Below, one piece after another: positions 56,400 to 64,000 of a DNA stretch of 64,000 nt. The stretch is from Trichobilharzia szidati (Eukaryota; Platyhelminthes; Trematoda; Strigeidida; Schistosomatidae). Within the stretch, counting starts at the first letter, position 1; every line of letters begins with the position of its first letter. The notes beneath the pieces were generated by a model. The model made no database searches, was not told where the DNA came from, and was given only the letters and a program-made list of their open reading frames with translations. Position numbers and translations under genes: made by a program. The DNA is taken from NCBI GenBank assembly GCA_944472155.2, contig OX235273.1:1895204-1959203 (forward strand). Direction: 5' to 3'.

Positions 56400-57295
56400 A
56401 TAACTGTTATTTCTTTCGGTTCTAGCTGCAATATTGGGATTTAACACCCCATCTGCACTTTGTCCTGTTCCTTGAAGTCCTCTTCATCTGTCTTCATGAC
56501 TGCCCATCGTTTTTCGTCTCCTCTTCACACGATCTCTTCCATATTATCCTTGAGTACCCAACTCATCTTTCCTCATCCAGATTCCATTTGAGGACTGGCC
56601 TGGAGCGCGATGTCATTCGACGATCTCCATGGTGTGTGTTCCATTCATCTTCATTTTCTTCAAGATATTTGCTGGGAAATATATTCTTAATTAATTCGTC
56701 GCAAGAATTTGCTATTGCCAGTCCTTTCTGGACAACTATACGATCTTCAATATGGAGCGACGGCAGTCGTTGGTAAAGGTTTTCAGTAGTCTGTTGGATA
56801 TGATTTTCGTGACGCTTTCAACAAGTTCCTGACCCATACAGAAACACTGACTTACTTGCTTAACATGAGCTTTGAAAATCCGAATCTTCTTCTTTATGCT
56901 GAGTGCGGAAGATTTCCAAACCACTTTCAGAGTGATGAAGGAGTGCCTTGTCTTTCCAGTTCTGGCTTCGCCGTCCTCATCCGTACCATCTGCCTATAAT
57001 TGAAACTATGATGCCTAGATAAGTAAAGGAAGTAGCCTCTTCATATTTCCCCTGTCAATAGTGATTAGCTGTCTCCATTACCTCCGCCTTCTCTATGTTT
57101 ACTAGGAGTTCTGCCTTTGCTGCATTTTCTCCCAGCTCGTTGGCTTTTGCCTGTGAGTTTGGGAATTCGTCTGCTAAGTCCAGATCTTTTGCAGTTTTCT
57201 TATCTGTCCAGTGCATTTCATTCTTCTTGCTCCCCAGATTCTTCCACGCAATCCAGTCCACCATCCGTAATAGTTGATGCACTGAAATCAAAATA
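56400..57295 (-). mobile_element. RTE-like retrotransposon fragment
   Basis: Minus-strand reading: from 57291, WTDKKTAKDLDLADEFPNSQ (catalytic-region homologue with ADD changed to ADE), NELGENAAKAELLVNIEKAE, then post-RT parts and 3' UTR near 56420. Frame breaks and the altered catalytic residues show it is inactive. Confidence 0.8.
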
Positions 57296-58339
57296 TATCT
57301 CAGCGGCAGGCAATCAACATAAACTACTTATAAGGAAACAAATAAGTAGTGTGAAGTTTATCTTCACTAGAAGAATTCGATATTCCGCATTTAGAGATGC
57401 TAGAAAAAGAAATAGAACCGGAAGAAGTATCCTATCCAGAAAGTCATTAAAATACAAATTACCTTTGCATAAAGTGAACTGAACTGTAGAACTTTAATTT
57501 CACCTAATAAAAAGTCTTACTACTTCTAACACAATCCGATGTTAGTTTGTTTCCAAACCAGTCATTTTTAACAAAAAACAAAAGACACTTGAGAATAATG
57601 AACATTGAAATTTTAATCAATGAAAGTTTTTGTTTTAATTTCACCATAATTAAAGTAGGCGGAATTTTCGACTTCACACATTAAAGTGTTGTTGTTATCT
57701 CTTTGTATCTTTATATATATATTTTTTAATGATTTTTCATGCAGTTACTGATGGATTAGTTATTTATTTAATTGAGCATTTCAGACATCACTGTAGGCAC
57801 ATAAAAAATCTCCTTCTTGGGAACAAAGGAGGTAAAATAGAGGGGAAAAAAGGAGGTTTTACGAGGAAATACCAAAAACTGGGAAAGCTAACAGTCAGCT
57901 AACATCTTTCTTTAAAGCAAGCAAGCTCACAAATACACAAACATGTACAAATATTTACACAAATGCAGATACAGACATAATATACACAATAGTTACATTG
58001 GGAACCCCGCCCCCCACTCACACCTACAAACACACACAGAGAAGCGGACAAAATACACTGACGCACATAGAGTTCTCTTGAGGTCGGAGCGCACAAGAAC
58101 GAGACATGGGAAGAGGAGGATTGGGAGACATTAATGGTTTCAGTTAATTACGCAAAGGAATAAAAGCAAAAAGAGAATGAAAGCAAAAACATGCAGAAGT
58201 TAATTTTGATCGGTAAAAAATGGAACAGTACATGAATTTCTCATTGTTCTTTTTTTAAATGGAATGAGTGAGTGAATCACGTTGTTAGTTAGACAATAAA
58301 TAGGTAAGTATAGATTTTAATAAAAGCAAAGGTACTTAC
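57296..58339. other. Intron-like DNA
   Basis: Simple AT-rich and (ca)-rich sequence. A plus-strand open stretch to 57482 is Lys/Arg-rich without motif. No supported gene. Confidence 0.35.
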
Positions 58340-58366
58340 AGTCTTCTGTAGCAGTATCTGTATGGT
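58340..58366 (-). CDS. Candidate TRPM microexon, 27 nt
   Basis: Flanked on the minus strand by acceptor 'gaatgttacacctag' and strong donor GTAAGTAC. Phase 1-1: with a G from the previous exon it reads DHTDTATED, ending in the first base of a Tyr codon completed by the exon at 53367 (T plus AT). It is acidic, like the linker of vertebrate TRPMs just before the WxxL motif. Very short, so chance is not excluded. Support is the perfect splice-phase fit between 22696 and 53367 after flipping the block. Confidence 0.45.
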
Positions 58367-58489
58367 CTAGGTGTAACATTCTTACTGTAAAATGTTTATT
58401 AAATACAAGTTAATGGTGTTAAATACTAACGCTTTATAATTACTATTTATGTATTTGTATTTATATATATGTGCATGCTAGGTAGAATG

Positions 58490-59040
58490 AGTTGTGGGTG
58501 AGTGATTTAGGCGTTCAGTTTTTAACCAGGGAGTCAAGAGTTCAAACACCACTCTACCTACCGAGGCTTGGACATCCAGGTAGTATCACTAGCCCCCCCC
58601 CCACGTACAGTAGCTGTAACTCATTGCTAGCAGCATAGGAGTGCAAGTGGCTGTTGAGTAGCATTCACGTTCACGAAAACATAGCACCAGTCAATGAAGT
58701 CTGCAACAGTTAGTCTAAGCTACGTAGGAAGGCGTAGACTTCCTGACTGGTTGGGGTCCTCGGGATGGTAAAAACCAATGGTTGAAAACAATTGGTGACA
58801 TGACTCAAAATCGTTCTCAATGGCTGGTGCAGATGCATCCACTCCTTGTGACTTATGATTTCCAATGAAACTGTTTTGTTCTTCGTTGTTACTATTCCTT
58901 TGTCTCACACCTCTGTTTACTGTCTATATTATGCATTTCTCCTACTTTCTTCTCTTCCTTTGTGTGCTACATGGAGTGTGGTGACTTGAACTGCCGCACA
59001 TATGTGCAAAGTTCTATGTCGAAAACCGACCGACCGACGT
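58490..59040 (+). repeat. tRNA-like unit joined to unclassified repeat
   Basis: 58490-58560 is tRNA-like ('gtgatttaggcgttcag', 'agagttcaaacaccactc'). 58640-59040 is the uninterrupted form of the repeat split at 26040-26830 ('ctgactggttggggtcctcg', 'ctttgtgtgctacatggagt'). Ends in (ccga)n at 59025-59038. Confidence 0.6.
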
Positions 59041-59589
59041 TCACCGTAGGTAACCATGTTTCTTAGGTGATTCCTATGCTGTAATTAGTGAATCCATGAC
59101 AATATTTTCGCATCATTACTGTCATTATGTAAGGCTGATCAATGGTCAGCTTAGGCGTATAGCCTCAAGTGAGTACCAATTACTTATCAAGGGTAGATTG
59201 AAGTATCCAGGTACCTTTTCTGCAGCTAAATTAAACTAAACAGACGCATACTTTAGAAGAATCGCTTATCGTGACAGCTTAGAGAGCGTGATGTTCTCTC
59301 GACAGAAGAAAATGTATAAATATTTTCCACTGTCACACAAAATTCAAATTATCTTCCATGTTTATAATCAGTTATTCCGGGGATGACATTAACCAGTGGG
59401 CTGCTAAAAATTGAGCTGTAATTAACCTCCATCATTGTATATAACATAGAATGCCTCTTCTTCACTATATTTAACCTATTAAAGTATGGCCTCTAAAAGT
59501 ATATTTTACTCTCGCGAGTATTTGAAATGTTATCCTCAATGGATAGCAGCTTATCCCAATACATGAGATGATCGTCCCCAGGTGGTGTC

Positions 59590-59840
59590 CCACATTCACA
59601 AAATGTACTTATGAACCTTTTTATAATTGCCATTCACCAACAAAATGTCGTGTACATCTCGAAGGAGACAAAGAAGAGATGTCATAATGGATTAGTCAGG
59701 TAGAACTCTGTCACAGAGTCTACCGTCAATTAATCTTTCATTTCAAGATCCTAGAACACGATGCAATAAATTCCACTGAAAATTCTGTACACTTTATAAA
59801 CAAAATTCACAATAAAGCTGCTATTATTATAATTATTACT
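59590..59840 (+). mobile_element. Penelope-like RT relic and 3' end
   Basis: 'aattgccattcaccaacaaa' and 'ggagacaaagaagagatgtc' match 41050-41105 downstream of the RT motif A there. 'ccactgaaaattctgtacac' / 'cacaataaagctgctattat' (59771-59825) matches 41680-41735. Coding potential lost. Confidence 0.6.
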
Positions 59841-60190
59841 CATGTAGAACAGAGATGTTGGTGTCATTTCAAACAACGGATAAATAATATTCAATTCTGC
59901 AGAAGAATGCAGTTTTCTTCTATGTATATCGAAAGTTAATGTAACTAGATAGAGTTCATGTGTGCTTTGAGTCACCTCTAGGCCGGCTAACCACCACTCA
60001 AAACTCCACCCGCATTGACTCCTTTACTCCATTATTTGAATCATCCCATAAACAAGTCTCTGATAGAATCTATCTCAATCAGTTTCAATTAATCTCTTGT
60101 AAGTGACCAAAAGTGAGCTGTAACCAGTGATATTCAGCAATGTTATAGCTGACTGGTGATATATTAAAACAATTCGACCTGATAGTGACC

Positions 60191-60297
60191 GACCACTTGA
60201 GCCTGCCTTGTTTCTGAATGCTTTTCCACTACCCTATTCACTCTGATTAGCAAAACAACATGAAAGCTGTTAAAACCACAAGAAAACTATACACACT
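60191..60297 (-). repeat. 107-bp segment, inverted copy of 23238-23344
   Basis: Contig end before the second gap. Its reverse complement equals 23238-23344 except for three substitutions. Taken as a contig overlap showing that the block to its left belongs, flipped, after 23344. Confidence 0.85.
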
Positions 60298-60796
60298 NNN
60301 NNNNNNNNNNNNNNNNNNNNNNNNNNNNNNNNNNNNNNNNNNNNNNNNNNNNNNNNNNNNNNNNNNNNNNNNNNNNNNNNNNNNNNNNNNNNNNNNNNNN
60401 NNNNNNNNNNNNNNNNNNNNNNNNNNNNNNNNNNNNNNNNNNNNNNNNNNNNNNNNNNNNNNNNNNNNNNNNNNNNNNNNNNNNNNNNNNNNNNNNNNNN
60501 NNNNNNNNNNNNNNNNNNNNNNNNNNNNNNNNNNNNNNNNNNNNNNNNNNNNNNNNNNNNNNNNNNNNNNNNNNNNNNNNNNNNNNNNNNNNNNNNNNNN
60601 NNNNNNNNNNNNNNNNNNNNNNNNNNNNNNNNNNNNNNNNNNNNNNNNNNNNNNNNNNNNNNNNNNNNNNNNNNNNNNNNNNNNNNNNNNNNNNNNNNNN
60701 NNNNNNNNNNNNNNNNNNNNNNNNNNNNNNNNNNNNNNNNNNNNNNNNNNNNNNNNNNNNNNNNNNNNNNNNNNNNNNNNNNNNNNNNNNNNNNNN
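60298..60796. other. Assembly gap (499 N)
   Basis: Unknown bases. It separates the TRPM block from a second copy of 11423-14370, so adjacency across it is doubtful. Confidence 0.98.
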
Positions 60797-61004
60797 CACT
60801 TGATATCTGCCAGCCCTTGCTTGAACTTACATTCAGTGTTCCTCACTTGTTGATATTTGTATGCATCCATTTTATGGTAATCATATTTCTCTCCCGCCAC
60901 TGAATGTAACTCACACCCAGCCCCAATGAAACTTATATTCTGTTGACCATAAACACATTAGTATGTCACTCAGTTGCCTGTTCACACTTTTCAAGTATTG
61001 GTTT

Positions 61005-61400
61005 GTAGGATTTTATCATGACCTGACATCGGTCAGAGAACCATTGGAAAACCTTCATGAGGTACCTGACATTTGTGTCGTCCTAGTTTGGGACTCTTCA
61101 CTGTATGCACCCAACAGGGTGTGGGCTAGCTCGTAGACCACTAAGCCACTGGTACTAGATCCAATGGCCCATTAATTCCAACTTCTGCCAATTCGTGACA
61201 TAGCGCGACCGATTCTCAATGTCTTCTTCGATGAGTAACTGTCCTCACCTTCGACCTGCTGTACCCTACCGGTCACGGCTTCCCACGAGAATCCCGGGTA
61301 ACTGCCAGTAATCCCTTTTGATTTTCAATGGTTCTCTAACCAATGTCATCTCATGATGAAATCCTCCAACCAGTCATAACAAAATCCCTACAAACCAATA
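61005..61400. repeat. Family A foldback element
   Basis: Termini 'tattggtttgtaggatttta' and 'aaatccctacaaaccaatac' are inverted. Left arm hammerhead relic (TACAG-TGAAGAGTCCC, GGACGACAC) and damaged tRNA-like part; the right arm has lost its relic. It shows the full element that is deleted at 11810 in the other copy. Confidence 0.7.
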
Positions 61401-61557
61401 CTTGAAAATTGATCTGATATTCACACCTTGTCTTATGTGCTGAATGACTGTTCATTTTCTGTACATTCAATTGACAGTACTAACTAACGGACTGTCATTC
61501 CATTTTAATCGTAAACCCCAATTCAGTTTCTGATATCATTTTCATCAACATCTACTT

Positions 61558-61790
61558 TTTTGTTTCCTTCACGTTCCCAGTGGAACATAGGGCTTCAAGC
61601 TAATGGCTTGAAGTTTCTGTAGCAGTGTTTATTTTACAGGATGAGGTTGCTAGCCTCATGCCCAACCTTTCCTCTTTACCAGCATTATTTCTGGCTTAGC
61701 GAGGTAAAGGAGTGCGTCGGTGGCCGGGGATCGAACCCCGGACCATGTGCATGGTTGGCAAGCGTCCTAACCGCTATACCACCGACGCAC
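61558..61790 (-). repeat. tRNA-derived SINE family 1, best copy
   Basis: On the minus strand the head starts GTGCGTCGGTGG (61790-61779) and closes with CCACCGACGCAC (61723-61712), a perfect 12-bp stem. Box A TGGTATAGCGG and box B GGTTCGATCCC lie between. The body has a 'caagctaatggcttg' hairpin and the tail is A-rich after 'gaacgtgaaggaaac'. This is a polymerase III type retroposon by structure. Confidence 0.9.
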
Positions 61791-62271
61791 ATCAACATCT
61801 ACTGGCTGGTCATTATATTCAAATAATCTGAAATTTATAACCGTAGAGCCTGAAGAAGAAGTTATCGAAAACAACTGTCTGCTCAAAATTCGTCCTGTTC
61901 TGATTGAAATATGGGGATTTATAATTTACTAAACTCACTCTGTTGACGATATTATGCCTGGCGTTTTTGTCCATTCTCGTGACTAACTAATACAAGTTTG
62001 CATTTTTCATTTGCATGTCATCAGTTGCATACATTTCTATCTAAACAAATAAAAGTATTTACCATGCATAAGTATTGTGTATCCGGCATGTATACTTCCT
62101 GGTAATAACAACCATTTTCTCAGTTGAAATGACTATCTTTTTAAGTAGTATAACTCGTATATTACCAGGCAAACTTCATCATTATTCATCTTATTTGCAT
62201 GTTTTCTGTTTGCCTGTTTGTTGTTATCTAAAATAATTCTGTGTATATATTTACATTCCAAATAAATAAAG

Positions 62272-62763
62272 GAACACGTGCAATAATTCGTCGAGGAGCT
62301 GCTAGCGTTGAACCAGCTGAAGAACACAGAGACTCTCCTCGTGACGATGATGATGATGATGATAATGATCATGAGAATGCGTATGGTTTCCGTGGAACGG
62401 ATGATAATATGAACAATAATACTGATGAATTTCTTGTCAACTACAGACTACCACGTAGTTCAACAGTTATAACAACAGTAAGCGGTGAACCTTTACTTAC
62501 GTCACCTGGTACACGATATCATGATAGGACAAATGAAGCGACAATAGCCGGCGGCGGCGGCGGCGTGGGAGGTAATCATGGCTATAATACACAAAATGAA
62601 CAGTCAAACAAGCAAACACGTGCACATTCACATAATCGTTCCATTTCACCTTACGATAAACAGAGATCAAGAGAGGTCAATGATGTAGATAAAAGTCAAC
62701 CTAGAAGAAGTACATATCTGTCCGCGACTAATAATAATAATAATAACAACAGGAGTGGGTATA
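62272..62763 (+). CDS. Second copy of TRPM linker exon 1 (164 codons)
   Basis: Same acceptor, donor (GTGAGT at 62764) and phases as 12648-13163. It is shorter by 24 nt: seven codons in the Gly/Ala run and one Ser near the final Asn run. An Arg to Lys change occurs in SPYDKQRSRE and an Ala/Val difference in the Gly run. Most other differences inside the exon are third-position and silent. No stop or splice defect. Either an allele from an unmerged haplotype or a recently duplicated, still constrained exon. Confidence 0.75.
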
Positions 62764-63613
62764 GTGAGTTATATGATTGTTTTATTATTAACAGAGTATT
62801 ATGAATTTCATACAAGTGGCTGACATATTACATTTTTCTCACATATAGATTAGTCGCTTTTACAGGAGCTCTTGTTTTTAACAGGATTTTTTAAGAGGAC
62901 GAGGGAAGATGGGAATGCGTCTAGCAAGCCTATAAGGTGAATTATAACTATGCGTGAATACATCTGAACAGAAGGTGGCTGAATAGCCTTACCCGTGTAA
63001 CCTGAAGATTCTTGATTTGATCCCTAATAGAGTGATGGGAGTTCATTACTGGAGAGTCTCAAGCTAGAACGAAGTGGCTGCCCAGTTCTCTATCATGCTT
63101 ACTAAAATCCGTTGAATACAACAATCGATTGAGCATCCTCAGTATTATCAACGATACCTAAAACTTCACACCCTTTGAATACTTTCTTTATAAGTCAAGA
63201 AATGTTTGTTTGTAAATGCGTTAATTTTTCGGAAATAATTTTATACTACTTTAAATAAAATTAGCATGAATGCATGTCATATTATTTCAACTAAAACAGA
63301 ATGCTGCTTCATTTGTGCACATCATATTGGATGTCAAATTAAACTACTAATTCGCATTTGAACGTCAGGCATGAATGCATGCTGCAATAAGAAGGCTTAA
63401 TTCATGTGAAATGTGTAATGCGTATGTATATAGGCAACACATTTTGAACGTTGATCTCACATATACTTATAGTACATATTTATACAGGGTATGAAGAGTC
63501 AGAATGTTTGGGGGTGGTCAGGATCACATATATGAAGTGAAAAGTAGAGTCAGAAAAAACCGAAAACATTGTCACATAAAGTAAATCTTAGACATTTGTA
63601 AAAACAACTTATA

Positions 63614-63784
63614 TTTGTAAAATTTCAGCCAAATTGAAATGAGTAATTCCAACGTTTCCTGCGTTCGGCAAACTGATCCGAACTTCTTCAGGGAAATTAA
63701 TCGAAATTAACATAACAGAGGTTAGGACCAGTTTGTCCAATGAAACGTTGAAATTACTCATTTCGCTTTGGCTGAGATTTTGCA
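63614..63784. repeat. Long inverted repeat, second copy
   Basis: Arms 63614-63678 and 63724-63784 correspond to 13981-14151, with a few substitutions that slightly weaken pairing. The remainder to 64000 matches the sequence after 14151. Confidence 0.7.
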
Positions 63785-64000
63785 AATGTCTACTTCTCAC
63801 TCGGTGCCCAATTATTTTGGAACTATTCGGTCAAATCTTGATCACAATTCATATGAATAAATCTTAGTTTTAAAGTTGGATTGTCAAGGCGAATTCATAG
63901 TGGTAACTAATAATTTTTGAATCAATATATACAATATATAGATGTATATGATTTAATAGTGTGAAATATTCCCATATCATGAATTAAAAGTCACTGTGAA

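Larger units (their letters stand above)
60797..64000 (+). repeat. Large duplicated segment, right copy
   Basis: Begins exactly at a contig end with 'cacttgatatctgccagccc' (compare 11423) and continues beyond the window. It carries the same SINE, exon, degenerate tRNA repeat and hairpin as the left copy, plus about 260 bp of foldback element missing there. Confidence 0.87.

Noticed and set aside
60247..60900. Long open frames across 60247-60900
   Set aside because: Again translation through the N gap; the flanks are not coding.
61712..61790. Functional tRNA gene
   Set aside because: Has A and B boxes, but no proper cloverleaf; it is the head of a dispersed SINE with many copies.
1..64000. 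CRISPR arrays, operons or phage features
   Set aside because: Repeats are dispersed eukaryotic retroelements; introns and SINEs rule out a prokaryotic reading.

Overview
This window looks like a draft assembly of a blood fluke (genus Schistosoma or a very close relative). It is AT-rich. It is full of short RTE-like retrotransposon 3' ends with AAT tails, Penelope-like fragments with GIY-YIG domains, tRNA-derived SINEs, and repeats carrying hammerhead ribozyme motifs (Smalpha-like and related). That combination is characteristic of schistosomes. The species cannot be fixed from the sequence alone.

The only host gene I can support is a TRPM-family cation channel, seen as exons separated by introns of about 1-5 kb. 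On the minus strand, exons at 53367-53255, 48931-48831, 44903-44678, 39901-39806, 37697-37612, 36443-36350 and 32971-32843 encode the end of the cytoplasmic TRPM homology region, the pre-S1 helices, and S1-S2, stopping at a TRPM-typical EEIKQ motif. On the plus strand at the left, exons at 12648-13163, 16676-17272 and 22664-22696 encode a long low-complexity linker and a microexon. A second microexon lies on the minus strand at 58366-58340. All splice phases fit if the block 23853-60297, bounded by two N gaps, is reverse-complemented. A 107-bp near-identical sequence at 23238-23344 and, inverted, at 60191-60297 supports the same flip. I therefore infer one TRPM gene displayed in two pieces because the middle contig is mis-oriented (or, less likely, truly inverted). 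Exons for S3-S6, the pore, the TRP helix and the N-terminal MHR1-3 region were not found. The S1 residues Asn-Thr...Tyr match the TRPM8-like ligand pocket, so the gene may be the praziquantel-responsive TRPM channel, but this is not proven.

Layout: 1-11400 is repeats (SINEs, RTE 3' ends, Penelope fragments, a nested insertion at 8378-8778, and an intact-looking hammerhead at 7990-8030). 11423-14370 holds the first linker exon and is duplicated at 60797-64000 beyond the second gap, probably as an uncollapsed haplotype. 14400-23354 has the second linker exon and the first microexon among RTE and unclassified repeats. 23853-60297 is the TRPM intron/exon block, its introns packed with foldback elements bearing hammerhead relics in both arms, Penelope fragments and SINEs. 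No rRNA genes, functional tRNA genes, CRISPR arrays or prokaryotic features were seen.
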